Origin: Pseudomonas leptonychotis
GTDB taxonomy: Bacteria > Pseudomonadota > Gammaproteobacteria > Pseudomonadales > Pseudomonadaceae
Assembly: GCF_004920405.1 (NCBI RefSeq)
Contig: NZ_RFLV01000001.1
Coordinates: forward strand, 310,001-374,000
Length of the DNA stretch: 64,000 nucleotides
Direction: 5' to 3'
This document shows, in pieces, positions 1-8,871 of the stretch. How positions within the stretch are numbered: position 1 is the stretch's first letter; every line of letters starts with the position of its first letter. Made by a program: the position numbers and the translations under genes. The notes under the pieces were generated by a model that did no database searches, was not told the origin of the DNA, and was given only the letters and a program-made list of their open reading frames with translations.

Positions 1-134
1 CTGAGCCCCTAGAGGCTGTTCCTGCTTCATCGCGAGCCGCGTTGCAGCGAATGAAGTGAGAACAGCCCCTGGACTTTGCGCCGCGCCGCGCGAGGTGCAC
101 AATGCGCAGCTTCTGCAGGCTTTAGGGATTCGCC

Positions 135-1097
135 ATGCTCCACCAAGCGTTCTGGCTCAATAGCACCGATGCAGCGCCCCTCTATGTAAACCGCTGGTAC
201 AGCGAGCAGCCGCCCAAAGCCCTGCTGATGGTGGCGCACGGCATGGCCGAACACAGTGGCCGCTATGCACGCCTGGCTGAGGCATTGGTGGCGCAAGGTT
301 TCGAGGTGTATGCACATGACCAGCGCGGGCATGGCAAAACAGCCGAGCATGGTTTACTCGGCCACTATGCCGATAGCCAAGGCTGGGATTTGGTGGTCAA
401 TGACTTGGCCCACCTCAATCACCATATGCGCCAGAGCCACCCGCAAACGCCGATCTTCTTGCTTAGCCACAGCATGGGCAGTTACATCGGTCAGGCCTAC
501 CTGATGCACCACAGCTGTAGCCTGCAGGGCGCGATTCTTTCCGGTTCCAATTACCAGCCGGTTGCGCTGTACCGTGCTGGCCAGCTGCTGGCGCGTTTCG
601 AACGTTGGCGGCAAGGCCCGCAGGCCTACAGCGCCCTACTCGAATTCGCCTCATTCGGCTCATTCAATAAAGCCTTCAAACCCAACCGCACGGCCTTCGA
701 CTGGCTGAGCCGCGACCCGCTGGAAGTCGACAAATACGTCAACGATCCGCTGTGCGGCTTCCGCTGCAGCAACCAGCTGTGGGTCGACCTGCTTGGCGGC
801 ATGCAACAGATCACGCCTATCGAGAACCTGGCGCAAATCGATAGCAGCCTGCCGCTGCTGGTGATCGGCGGCGCCCGTGACCCGGTCAGCAACGGCCATC
901 GCCAGCAGAATCTCGCTGACGCCCTGCGCGAAGCGGGCAACCAACACGTGCAGGTTAAAATTTATCCTGAAGCGCGCCACGAAGTGCTCAATGAGAGCAA
1001 TCGCGAAGAAGTCACCACCTACATTATCGACTGGTTGCAACAGGCCCTCAGCCAACCGCGCCAGTGCCACCTACAGAGCCAAGAGAGTCATCCATGA
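135..1097 (+). CDS. alpha/beta hydrolase, monoacylglycerol lipase/lysophospholipase type
   Basis: A 320-residue serine hydrolase of the monoacylglycerol lipase/lysophospholipase group (Hydrolase_4). The oxyanion-side signature HGMAEHSGRY lies at residues 35-44. The nucleophile elbow is SHSMG at 111-115, with Ser113 as nucleophile and Ser replacing the usual first Gly. The likely acid is Asp249 in GARDPVS and the likely base His282 in ARHEV. No signal peptide is visible, so it is probably cytosolic. Its TGA overlaps the ATG of the MaoC-type hydratase gene (ATGA), which suggests translational coupling and a joint role in acyl-chain metabolism. The substrate cannot be read from the sequence. Confidence 0.88.
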   Translation: MLHQAFWLNSTDAAPLYVNRWYSEQPPKALLMVAHGMAEHSGRYARLAEALVAQGFEVYAHDQRGHGKTAEHGLLGHYADSQGWDLVVNDLAHLNHHMRQSHPQTPIFLLSHSMGSYIGQAYLMHHSCSLQGAILSGSNYQPVALYRAGQLLARFERWRQGPQAYSALLEFASFGSFNKAFKPNRTAFDWLSRDPLEVDKYVNDPLCGFRCSNQLWVDLLGGMQQITPIENLAQIDSSLPLLVIGGARDPVSNGHRQQNLADALREAGNQHVQVKIYPEARHEVLNESNREEVTTYIIDWLQQALSQPRQCHLQSQESHP

Positions 1098-1564
1098 GCC
1101 AGAGTAGCAACACGCCCTACGACGCACTCGAAGTCGGCCAGACCGCCAGCTACAGCAAGACCGTCAGCGAACGTGACATCCAGCTATTTGCCGAAGTCTC
1201 CGGCGACCACAACCCGGTGCACCTGGATGCCGAATACGCCGCCACCACCATGTTCAAGGAGCGTATCGCTCATGGCATGTTCAGCGGCGCACTGATCAGC
1301 GCCGCAGTGGCCTGCGAACTGCCTGGCCCGGGCACCATCTATATCGGCCAGACCATGCGCTTCACCGCGCCGGTGAAACTCGGCGACACCCTGACTGTGC
1401 GCTTGGAAATTCTGGAAAAGCTGCCTAAGTTTCGCGTGCGCGTGGCCACCCGCGTGTTCAACCAAAACGATGAAATGGTGGTCGATGGCGAAGCCGAAAT
1501 TCTCGCCCCGCGCAAAGCGCAGACCGTCGAACTGACCAAGCTGCCGCCAATTACTATTGGCTAA
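1094..1564 (+). CDS. MaoC-family (R)-specific enoyl-CoA hydratase, PhaJ-like
   Basis: A 156-residue single hotdog-fold protein of the MaoC dehydratase family. The catalytic signature SGDHNPVH gives the conserved Asp38/His43 pair that hydrates trans-2-enoyl-CoA to (R)-3-hydroxyacyl-CoA in PhaJ enzymes, linking beta-oxidation to polyhydroxyalkanoate supply. The start used is the ATG that overlaps the hydrolase stop; a longer frame would run back into the hydrolase. Family membership is clear. Whether it really feeds polyester synthesis is inference, since no pha synthase gene is in the window. Confidence 0.88.
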   Translation: MSQSSNTPYDALEVGQTASYSKTVSERDIQLFAEVSGDHNPVHLDAEYAATTMFKERIAHGMFSGALISAAVACELPGPGTIYIGQTMRFTAPVKLGDTLTVRLEILEKLPKFRVRVATRVFNQNDEMVVDGEAEILAPRKAQTVELTKLPPITIG

Positions 1565-1691
1565 AAGACTGCCTCGGCGCTCCGCAACAGGTTCTATGCT
1601 TACCGCCTCGGGTCGCCGCTAAGCCGCTGGTGCATCCCCTTTCTACGCAATAACGCCCGAGCAATCCGCTGCGGCGTTTCTGGAGACGTTC

Positions 1692-2192
1692 ATGTCCATG
1701 TACCAAACATCCATCCCGGTCTTCACCCGTCAGCTGACCAACCTGTCGACCATCCTCGGCATCGCCGCCGCCCACGCCGAAGAGAAGAAAATCGAGCAGA
1801 GCGTTTTCCTCAATGCGCGCCTGGCGCCGGATATGTTCCCGCTGAGCCGTCAGGTGCAGATCGCCTGCGACGGCGCTAAAGCCGGCGCGGCGCTGCTGGC
1901 TGAAGTTGAAGCACCGAGCCATGCCGACGACGAAACCAGCTTCGCCGAGCTGCAAGCGCGTATCGCCAAGACCCTGACCTTCCTGCAGAGCCTGAGCGCC
2001 GCGCAGATCGACGGCAGCGAAGCACGCACTATCACCCTCAAGCGCCGCGACAAAGAAACTCACTTCCAGGGTCAGGCCTTCCTGCTCGATCACGTGCTGC
2101 CGAACCTGTATTTCCACCTCACCACCGCCTACGCCATCCTGCGTCACAACGGCGTGGCCATTGGTAAACGCGACTTCCTCGGCACCCGCTAA
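1692..2192 (+). CDS. DUF1993 domain-containing protein
   Basis: A 166-residue protein that reads as the DUF1993 family, predicted alpha-helical and related to DinB-like four-helix bundles. No catalytic function is established for the family. A GGAG Shine-Dalgarno sits about 8 nt before the chosen ATG; a second ATG two codons later is possible. There is no signal peptide. It appears monocistronic, with a strong inverted repeat downstream acting as terminator. Confidence 0.8.
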   Translation: MSMYQTSIPVFTRQLTNLSTILGIAAAHAEEKKIEQSVFLNARLAPDMFPLSRQVQIACDGAKAGAALLAEVEAPSHADDETSFAELQARIAKTLTFLQSLSAAQIDGSEARTITLKRRDKETHFQGQAFLLDHVLPNLYFHLTTAYAILRHNGVAIGKRDFLGTR

Positions 2193-2241
2193 GCACTGTT
2201 GCAGAGCCCCTCGCAACCTAGCGAGCGAGGCTTATAGAAAA

Positions 2242-2281
2242 CACGACGGGAGTAACCGCAAGCGCTGTTACTCCCGTCGTG
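2242..2281. terminator. perfect 15-bp inverted repeat between convergent genes
   Basis: The arms CACGACGGGAGTAAC (2242-2256) and GTTACTCCCGTCGTG (2267-2281) are perfectly complementary around a 10-nt loop. It lies between the end of the DUF1993 gene and the end of the minus-strand thioesterase gene, so it probably terminates transcription from both sides. A T-tract is not prominent. Confidence 0.65.
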
Positions 2282-2329
2282 CGTTACAACGCAATAAGAC
2301 AAACACGCAACAGATCTATGAGCAGACGC

Positions 2330-3124
2330 TTAGGCAAACACGCTAACCGTCTGCCGACTAATCACGCAGGCTCGGCCGTGCTTGTCCCAGAGGGTCGCGT
2401 CGATATGGCTGTAGCCGTTGGCCGAACTTTGAATCGCCGCCCGGTATTGCCACCAGTCATTACCGCTGCAGTCCTGTGGCACCTGCACCACACTCAGGTT
2501 CCAGGTCAGCGAGCTGCCACTGGCGGGCTTTTTCAGCAAGCTGAACACCGCCGGCGGCCAGGCGTCCACCAGGGCCAGCAGCGTGCTTAGGCAAACCGCT
2601 GCCGGCGAGGCCTCGCGTAAGCGGATCCAACCACCCATATCGTGCTGCTGCGCGCCCATAAAGGGCATCTTGCCCAAGGTATAGCGGTAATCGAAGTACT
2701 GAGTGAAATCCGGCGTCAGGCCGGGGATAAAGGGAAAAGCCTGCACCTCATCCGGCCCTGTAAAAGCGGGTGCCGCAGCAGCTTCCACCTGAATCACCGA
2801 ATCACGGTCACTGCCAAAGCTGGCCAGCATCACGGCGCACACCTGCTCCTGCTGAATGGCCGTAGCCTGCACCTGGCTCGCCGCCTTGCCTTCGCGTAGC
2901 AGTTTGATCTGCACCTCCAGCGCGCCCGGTGCCACCGGCGCGACGAAAGACAGCGACAGAGAACGCAACGGCCGCTGAGAGCCGATCTCAGACATCATTT
3001 TTTGTAACATCGCCGCGGCGATTAAACCGCCGAACGTGGCCCGTCCCTGCCCCCACTTTTCTGGAATATCCAGACTTTGCGATGCGCTATCGCGTACCGC
3101 CACCATCACATCATTGAAATCCAT
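2330..3124 (-). CDS. TesB-like acyl-CoA thioesterase family protein
   Basis: A 264-residue protein with the layout of a double-hotdog acyl-CoA thioesterase (TesB-like): an N-terminal half with a GQGRATFGG helix-entry motif, and a C-terminal half ending in an ANGYSHIDATLWDKHGR segment typical of the family. It would hydrolyse acyl-CoA thioesters in the cytosol. The start is set by an internal ATG with GAGGGG about 8 nt upstream; the longer in-frame extension would run into the next gene. It follows an alpha/beta hydrolase gene by 28 nt on the same strand, so the two are probably one operon. Confidence 0.82.
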   Translation of the reverse strand: MDFNDVMVAVRDSASQSLDIPEKWGQGRATFGGLIAAAMLQKMMSEIGSQRPLRSLSLSFVAPVAPGALEVQIKLLREGKAASQVQATAIQQEQVCAVMLASFGSDRDSVIQVEAAAAPAFTGPDEVQAFPFIPGLTPDFTQYFDYRYTLGKMPFMGAQQHDMGGWIRLREASPAAVCLSTLLALVDAWPPAVFSLLKKPASGSSLTWNLSVVQVPQDCSGNDWWQYRAAIQSSANGYSHIDATLWDKHGRACVISRQTVSVFA

Positions 3125-3152
3125 AAGAACGCCCCTCTTCCATTGCTCGGCC

Positions 3153-3983
3153 TCAGGCAACCTGCTGCTGGCCACCTAGTTGTTCGTCGAGAAAACCTAT
3201 GACTTGCTGCGCATAGGCTTGCGGCTCAGCAGCATAGGCATGAGTGTGCCGAGCCTCGGGCACCTGCCAGAAACGAGTCAGCGTACGGCCGCGCAGTGCC
3301 TGCCAGAGCAGCTGGCCGTCACGCACCGGGGTAAACTCATCAGCTTCGCCATAGATCAGCAACAGCGCCGGGCTGCCACACAGATGCTCGGCCGCATGCA
3401 AGGGCCGCAAGCGTCGCTCACCGGCGGGGTAAACCAGACGGGAGAGTTGAATGCCCAGCCGAGGAATCGGGTAGCGAGACCAGAAGTGCAGCAGGGTCGG
3501 AAAAGCAGCCTCAAGTACCGCCGCCTTGAAAGGATGATCGGCCTGGGTCATGGCACACAGACTCATGGCCGCACCCATCGAGGCGCCCAGCACCGCCACT
3601 GCTAACTGAGGGTATTCCGCCTGCAGGGCTTGCCCGGCTGCCAGCACATCCAGATGAAAGTCCATGGTGCTGGAGCTGCTTTCACCAAAACCATTCAGGT
3701 CAAACAGCATCACGTGGTAGCCGGCCTGACGCAGCAGTTCGGCGTGGCCGTATTTCATCCAAAAGCCTTTGGCCACTACGCCCATGGGATGGCACATCAG
3801 CACCGCGCCCTTGACGTGCTCACCATGCGCCTTGGCCAACAGCGCACTGAGCGTCGCACCGGACCCGCTGGCGACCCGCAAAGGCTGCCACTGCTCCGAT
3901 TCGGCCTCTGCCGGCCAACGCCAAGGGCGAACAAAACGCCCGAAGAAAGGTTTCTTGAACAGCCGGTATGCCGCGTGCTTCAT
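3153..3983 (-). CDS. alpha/beta hydrolase (serine aminopeptidase S33-like)
   Basis: A 276-residue alpha/beta hydrolase. The nucleophile motif GASMG is at 133-137 (Ser135), after a CHPMGV segment near 64-69 that supplies the oxyanion-side HP motif. A likely acid lies in GEADEFTPV and the base in PEARHTHAY near the C-terminus. No signal peptide is seen. It is the first gene of a probable two-gene operon with the thioesterase and is divergent from the GlxA-type regulator, which may control it. The substrate is unknown. Confidence 0.82.
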   Translation of the reverse strand: MKHAAYRLFKKPFFGRFVRPWRWPAEAESEQWQPLRVASGSGATLSALLAKAHGEHVKGAVLMCHPMGVVAKGFWMKYGHAELLRQAGYHVMLFDLNGFGESSSSTMDFHLDVLAAGQALQAEYPQLAVAVLGASMGAAMSLCAMTQADHPFKAAVLEAAFPTLLHFWSRYPIPRLGIQLSRLVYPAGERRLRPLHAAEHLCGSPALLLIYGEADEFTPVRDGQLLWQALRGRTLTRFWQVPEARHTHAYAAEPQAYAQQVIGFLDEQLGGQQQVA

Positions 3984-4121
3984 GCAGGTAACTCCCTCGA
4001 ATTATTTGCTATCGTGCCGGGCACACAGGCTACCCAGCAGCCTGAGTGGCAACCATGGCGAGAAATGCCAAATAGCATGCGAGTTTTCGCGGCGTGGAAA
4101 TGACTCGGAGCGCCCCCTGAA

Positions 4122-5120
4122 ATGAATGTCACCCTGTTAATGGCGAATCAGTGCTCTTCCACCAGCGTGGCCGCTGCCCTGGAGTTCTTCGAGACGGCCA
4201 ACGTGCTGCATCACTACTCGCTTGATAAGCCAGCACGGCAGCACGCCAACGGCGCGCCGCTGTTTCGCCTACAAACAGCATCGATGGATGGTCTGCCGGT
4301 GGCTTGCACAGGCGGTTTACGCCTGACACCGGATCTGGCCGCTGCGGATATCCACAGCACCGAGCTGATCGTGGTGCCGGGCTTTATGTTCAATATTCTC
4401 GGCGTACTGCCGCAGCTGAGCGGCATGATCGAGTGGCTGCGCCAGCACCATCAGCAAGGGAGCTATATCGCCAGCCTCTGCACCGGCGCGTTCGTCACTG
4501 CCCAGGCCGGGCTCCTCGACGGCCGCAGCGCCACCACCCACTGGGCTTTCAGCGAGCAGTTCGCCAGGCGCTTTCCCCAGGTCAAATTGCACACCGAACG
4601 CACCGTGACCGATGACGGCCAACTGCTGTGCTCGGGCGGCTCCACCAGCAGCAGCGACCTGTTGCTGCACCTGATTCGCAAGTTCGCCTCACCGCAATTG
4701 GCGGCCGAATGCGCCAAGAAGCTTCTGGTGGATGTGGCCGCCCGCAGCCAGGCGCCCTATGCCAGCACCACCTTCAAAAAGAACCACAGCGACGCCGAGA
4801 TTCTCAAGATCCAGATCTGGCTGGAGAGCCACCTGAACAGCCCTATCCAGCTTGAGCAGGTGGCCGAGCGGTTTGGCCTGAGCCTGCGCAACCTGATCCG
4901 CCGCTTCAAAGACGCCACCGAGCAGACGCCCATGCAGTACCTGCAGGAGCTGCGCATCGAAAAAGCCAAGCTGTTGCTGGAAAGCAGCCAGGCAGCTTTT
5001 GACCAGATCACCCTGCAAGTGGGCTACGAAGACGGTAACTCTTTCCGCCGCCTGTTCAAGCAGCGAGTAGGCTTGGCACCCATTGCATACCGCAAACGAT
5101 TCACCACGTTGCGCCAATGA
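4122..5120 (+). CDS. GlxA-family AraC transcriptional regulator with DJ-1/PfpI-like N-domain
   Basis: A 332-residue regulator. Residues about 1-190 form a DJ-1/PfpI-like glutamine-amidotransferase fold with the nucleophile-elbow region ASLCTGAF (Cys120). Residues about 225-330 hold two AraC-type helix-turn-helix motifs, the second in the DQITLQVGYEDGNSFRRLFK segment. Such proteins (GlxA, ArgR and CdhR types in Pseudomonas) sense small amines or amino-acid derivatives and activate catabolic genes. It is divergent from the hydrolase-thioesterase pair with a 138-bp gap, so those are candidate targets. The ligand is not known. Confidence 0.9.
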   Translation: MNVTLLMANQCSSTSVAAALEFFETANVLHHYSLDKPARQHANGAPLFRLQTASMDGLPVACTGGLRLTPDLAAADIHSTELIVVPGFMFNILGVLPQLSGMIEWLRQHHQQGSYIASLCTGAFVTAQAGLLDGRSATTHWAFSEQFARRFPQVKLHTERTVTDDGQLLCSGGSTSSSDLLLHLIRKFASPQLAAECAKKLLVDVAARSQAPYASTTFKKNHSDAEILKIQIWLESHLNSPIQLEQVAERFGLSLRNLIRRFKDATEQTPMQYLQELRIEKAKLLLESSQAAFDQITLQVGYEDGNSFRRLFKQRVGLAPIAYRKRFTTLRQ

Positions 5121-5138
5121 GCCCGCTCCAGACCTCGA

Positions 5139-6128
5139 TTACAACTGCGCCCAATGTCCATCCTGGCGGTGCGCCTGTAAGTGCGGCAAGACCGCTGCCA
5201 ATAGCGGCTCTTTGAACGCCTCCTGAAAGCGATGAGCCAACCCCGGAATCAGCTTCAATTCACTGCCTTTGATATGCGCCGCCACATGCACGCCATGCAT
5301 CACCGGCAGCAGCGGATCGGCCGTACCATGCACCACCAGCGTCGGCACGCGCAGACGATTAAGCAGTTCGACTCGGCTCGGCTCAGCCAAGATCGCCAAG
5401 AGTTGGCGTTGCACGCCTTCGGGGTTGAAGGCACGGTCGTAGGAAAGCTCAGCCTGCTGCAACAACAGGTCGCGGTCATCGGTAACAGTCGGGCTGCCCA
5501 GCGCAGCCAATAAATCAGCCTGCTGCTCCAGTGCCAGCGCACGGTTAGGCGCTTCACGTTTGGCCAGTAACGCCAATAACGCATTGCTCGGCGCCGGCAA
5601 GCCTTGAGCCCCGGAGCTGGTCATGATCAAGGTCAGGCTCTGCACTCGCTCTGGCGCGATGTCCGCCAGATGCTGGGCAATCATCCCACCCATGCTCGCG
5701 CCCAACACATGAAACTGCCGTACGCCCAGGGTATCCATCAGCCCCAAGGCATCGCCGGCCATATCACGCAAACCATAAGGCGCGCTCACCGACAGCCCGA
5801 CGCGATAACGCAGGGCTTCGTAAGTCAGATTGATCGCCGGCGCCGCGTGCGTCCAGGTGCTCAGGCCCACATCACGGTTATCAAAGCGAATGACGCGAAA
5901 GCCTTGCTGACACAAGCGCGCGACCACTTCATCGGGCCAGTGAATCAGTTGCCCACCCAGGCCCATCACCATCAATAACGCCGGGTCACTGTTACGCCCG
6001 ATGCTCTGGTACGCCAGGCTCACCTCGCCAACATCGGCCATTTCAGTCGGCACTTGCACATCACAACGTTGGGCTGCAAAAGCAGGCACGCCGCACAACA
6101 GCGCAGCGAGAAGAATAAGTACACGCAT
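5139..6128 (-). CDS. exported alpha/beta hydrolase
   Basis: A 329-residue alpha/beta hydrolase fold protein. The start chosen gives a clean signal peptide (MRVLILLAALLCGVPAFAAQ), whereas the upstream in-frame extension encodes nothing hydrophobic or conserved. The nucleophile motif GASMG lies at 143-147 (Ser145), and PGLAHRFQEAF near the C-terminus supplies the His. The FDNRDVGLSTW segment at about 82-92 is typical of the tetracycline/aclacinomycin-esterase-like branch. It is predicted periplasmic or secreted. It converges on the GlxA-type gene with an 18-bp gap. Confidence 0.83.
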   Translation of the reverse strand: MRVLILLAALLCGVPAFAAQRCDVQVPTEMADVGEVSLAYQSIGRNSDPALLMVMGLGGQLIHWPDEVVARLCQQGFRVIRFDNRDVGLSTWTHAAPAINLTYEALRYRVGLSVSAPYGLRDMAGDALGLMDTLGVRQFHVLGASMGGMIAQHLADIAPERVQSLTLIMTSSGAQGLPAPSNALLALLAKREAPNRALALEQQADLLAALGSPTVTDDRDLLLQQAELSYDRAFNPEGVQRQLLAILAEPSRVELLNRLRVPTLVVHGTADPLLPVMHGVHVAAHIKGSELKLIPGLAHRFQEAFKEPLLAAVLPHLQAHRQDGHWAQL

Positions 6129-6299
6129 AACATCACCACATCGCAGGACAGCGAAACGCAGCCCCCCATTAAGGCGCGAGTGTGGTGAAAGTTGTGCGCA
6201 CGCGCTGCCACATAACCGTGACAGTTTGATGAAGGGAGACGAGTGGTTGCCTGGCACCCACAAAAAATTGCAGCCGCTACACCTGTATGGATGCAGACA

Positions 6300-6360
6300 G
6301 TCGCGGCTAAAGCCCCTCCCACGGCCCGCTTGTTGTTGTGGGAGGGGCTTTAGCCGCGAC
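6300..6360. repeat. perfect 23-bp inverted repeat (REP-like hairpin/terminator)
   Basis: The arms 6300-6322 and 6338-6360 are perfect reverse complements. The outer end is GTCGCGGCTAAAGCC and the core CCCCTCCCAC, with a 15-nt loop. The motif resembles dispersed Pseudomonas palindromes. It sits just downstream of metE (minus strand) and upstream of the exported hydrolase gene, so it may terminate metE transcription. Confidence 0.75.
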
Positions 6361-6370
6361 AGAACAGCGC

Positions 6371-8677
6371 TTAGGCCAACTCAGTACGCAGCTGACGGGC
6401 CGCCGCGACCATGTTCACCAATGCCGCTTCAGTCTCCGCCCAGCCACGGGTTTTCAGGCCGCAGTCCGGGTTAACCCACAAGCGTTCAACGGGGATACGC
6501 TGGGCGGCCTTGCGCAGCAGCTTGGTCATCTCGGCCGTATCCGGCACGCGTGGCGAGTGAATATCGTAGACGCCCGGACCGATGTCATTGGGGTAGTCAA
6601 ATGCCTCGAACGCCTGCAACAGCTCCATATCCGAGCGCGAGGTTTCGATGGTGATCACGTCGGCATCCATGGCCGCGATGGCCTCGATCACATCATTGAA
6701 TTCGCTGTAGCACATGTGGGTGTGGATCTGCGTTTCGTCACGCACACCCGACGCGCACAAGCGGAACGCCTGCGTGGCCCAGTCCAAGTAGCCCTGCCAC
6801 TGCGCCTGACGCAGCGGCAGGCCTTCACGGAACGCCGCCTCATCGATCTGGATGATCTTGATGCCAGCCGTTTCCAGATCCAGCACTTCGTCACGAATCG
6901 CCAGCGCCAGCTGCTGCGCCTGCTGCTCGCGGGAAATGTCGTCCCGCGTGAACGACCACATCAGCATGGTCACCGGGCCGGTCAGCATGCCCTTCATCAC
7001 CTTCTGGGTGAGCGCCTGGGCGTAACCAATCCAGGCCACGGTCATGGCGTGCGGACGGCTCAGATCGCCATAGATCACCGCCGGTTTAACGCAGCGTGAA
7101 CCGTAACTCTGCACCCAGCCAAAACGGGTAAAAGCGTAGCCATCGAGCTGCTCGGCAAAGTATTCGACCATGTCATTGCGCTCGGCTTCACCATGCACCA
7201 GCACATCCAGGCCGAGGTTTTCCTGCACTTGCACCGCGTGGCGAATCTCGCTGTGCATGGCCTCGGTGTATTCAGCGGCAGACAGCTTGCCGGCCTTGAA
7301 TGACTGACGCGCCAAGCGGATCGACGCGGTCTGCGGGAACGAGCCAATGGTGGTCGTGGGAAACGCTGGCAGCTGCAAACGCGCACGCTGCTGCTCGATA
7401 CGCTGCACAAACGGCGACTGACGCTGACTGTCGGCGCCGCTGATGGCAGCCAAGCGGGCCTGCACGGCGGGTTTGTGAATGCGCGGCGATTGCGCGCGAC
7501 TGGCCTGCACCGCCCGGCTCTTGGCCAGAGCGGTGTGTACTGCGGGGTTCTGCGGGTCATTCAGGGCGGTGGTCAGCAGCGCAACTTCTTCGCATTTCTG
7601 TACGGCGAAGGCCAGCCAGCTTTTCAGCTCATCATCCAGCTTGTCTTCACGAACCAGGTCGACCGGACTGTGCAGCAATGAACAGCTCGGCGCCACCCAC
7701 AGGCGTTCGCCCAGGCGTTCATGAGCCTGCCGCAAGATGGCCAGCGTACTGTCCAAATCATTGCGCCAGATGTTGCGGCCATTGACCACGCCCAACGACA
7801 ACACCTTGTACGCCGGCAGGCGGTCGAGAATGCTCGGGAACTGCTCAGGCGCACGCACCAGATCGATATGCAGGCCATCCACCGGCAGACTGGCAGCCAG
7901 ACCGAGATTGTCTTCCAGGCCGCCGAAGTAGGTGGCGATCAACTTCTTGCCCGGCTCACGCTGGAGAATGTTGTAGGCGCGCTCGAAGGCGTTTTTCCAG
8001 ACTTGCGGCAGATCCAGGGCCAGAATCGGCTCATCGATCTGCACCCACTCCACACCTTGAGTCGCCAAGCGTTGCAGGATCTCACCGTAAACCGGCAGCA
8101 GCCGCTCAAGTAAATCCAAACGGTCAAACTCGCTGCCTTTGGCTTTACCCAGCCACAGATAAGTCAGCGGCCCAATGATCACCGGCTTGACGTTATGACC
8201 CAAGCTACGGGCCTCGGCTACCTCGTCAAACAACTGCTCACAGCTCAGCTGAAACTGCTGGTCAACGCTGAACTCGGGGACCAGATAGTGATAGTTAGTG
8301 TCGAACCACTTGGTTAGCTCTTGTGCAGAAGCGGGTTGCGCATGGACGCCGCCACAGCAAGTGTTCTGACTGACGCCACGGGCCATGCCGAACAAGGTGC
8401 CCAAAGTCGGTTTGCCGCTGTGCGGGCGGAAGCGCTCCGGGATCACGCCGAAGGTCAGCGAGTGGGTCAGCACCTGGTCATACCAAGCGAAGTCGCCCAC
8501 GGGCAGCAGGTCGATGCCCGCCTCCTTCTGCAGCTGCCAATGCGTCGCACGCAACTGACGGCCCACAGCCTGCAAACCTGCCTCGTCCAGCTCACCCTTC
8601 CAGTGCGCCTCCAGGGCTTTTTTCAGCTCACGGTCGCGACCAATACGCGGAAAACCAAGGGAATGGGACAAGGCCAT
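6371..8677 (-). CDS. metE: cobalamin-independent methionine synthase
   Basis: A 768-residue 5-methyltetrahydropteroyltriglutamate-homocysteine methyltransferase, the last step of methionine synthesis without B12. The N-terminal half begins with the family hallmark [19 protein letters not shown]. The C-terminal catalytic barrel starts at [10 protein letters not shown] and carries the zinc ligands in [11 protein letters not shown] (His, Cys) and [11 protein letters not shown] (Cys), with the Glu expected in [10 protein letters not shown]. The ATG at 8677 is preferred because GGAG lies about 9 nt upstream; an ATG five codons earlier has no such site. The gene is divergent from metR. No cobalamin riboswitch is visible in the short upstream gap. 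Confidence 0.97.
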   Translation of the reverse strand: MALSHSLGFPRIGRDRELKKALEAHWKGELDEAGLQAVGRQLRATHWQLQKEAGIDLLPVGDFAWYDQVLTHSLTFGVIPERFRPHSGKPTLGTLFGMARGVSQNTCCGGVHAQPASAQELTKWFDTNYHYLVPEFSVDQQFQLSCEQLFDEVAEARSLGHNVKPVIIGPLTYLWLGKAKGSEFDRLDLLERLLPVYGEILQRLATQGVEWVQIDEPILALDLPQVWKNAFERAYNILQREPGKKLIATYFGGLEDNLGLAASLPVDGLHIDLVRAPEQFPSILDRLPAYKVLSLGVVNGRNIWRNDLDSTLAILRQAHERLGERLWVAPSCSLLHSPVDLVREDKLDDELKSWLAFAVQKCEEVALLTTALNDPQNPAVHTALAKSRAVQASRAQSPRIHKPAVQARLAAISGADSQRQSPFVQRIEQQRARLQLPAFPTTTIGSFPQTASIRLARQSFKAGKLSAAEYTEAMHSEIRHAVQVQENLGLDVLVHGEAERNDMVEYFAEQLDGYAFTRFGWVQSYGSRCVKPAVIYGDLSRPHAMTVAWIGYAQALTQKVMKGMLTGPVTMLMWSFTRDDISREQQAQQLALAIRDEVLDLETAGIKIIQIDEAAFREGLPLRQAQWQGYLDWATQAFRLCASGVRDETQIHTHMCYSEFNDVIEAIAAMDADVITIETSRSDMELLQAFEAFDYPNDIGPGVYDIHSPRVPDTAEMTKLLRKAAQRIPVERLWVNPDCGLKTRGWAETEAALVNMVAAARQLRTELA

Positions 8678-8733
8678 GTCGAAACGCTCCATAGATAAAC
8701 AAGATGGGAGCTATTCTCGGCAACAAGGCAGAG

Positions 8734-8746
8734 TGAGACAAACTCA
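8734..8746. promoter_or_regulatory. MetR-type operator candidate in the metE-metR gap
   Basis: TGAG-ACAAA-CTCA is a perfect interrupted dyad with the same 4-5-4 spacing as the MetR consensus TGAA-N5-TTCA. It lies 57 bp upstream of the metE start. About 14 bp further towards metR is a 10-bp perfect palindrome AACTATAGTT (8761-8770). MetR with homocysteine normally activates metE and represses metR. The assignment rests on spacing and position only. Confidence 0.5.
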
Positions 8747-8778
8747 ACATATTCGCCTTGAACTATAGTTTTACTCAT

Positions 8779-8858
8779 GTAGGGTGGATGACGCTGTTTT
8801 CATCCACCACTTGAACACCCAGCTCAATGGTGGATGGGTGAAGCGTCATCCACCCTAC
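8779..8858. repeat. nested palindromic repeat element, copy 1
   Basis: Outer arms GTAGGGTGGATGACGCT (8779-8795) and its perfect complement (8842-8858) enclose a second inverted pair, CATCCACCA (8801-8809) and TGGTGGATG (8828-8836). The whole 80-bp unit can fold as a two-tier hairpin. A related unit lies at 9804-9878 on the other side of metR. It is probably a non-autonomous REP/REPIN-like dispersed element. It sits in the metE-metR promoter region and leaves only 13 bp before the metR start. Confidence 0.7.
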
Positions 8859-8871
8859 CCCGAGGCCCGCC

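Noticed and set aside
1184-1465. Long antisense frames inside GC-rich genes (for example here and at 10378-10728, 19085-19651 and 42908-43609)
   Set aside because: They are shadows of strongly supported genes, have atypical composition (Arg/His/Gln-rich) and no ribosome-binding sites.
8678-8871. Cobalamin riboswitch upstream of metE
   Set aside because: The gap is only 179-194 bp and 80 bp of it is the palindromic element; no B12-box-like sequence was found.
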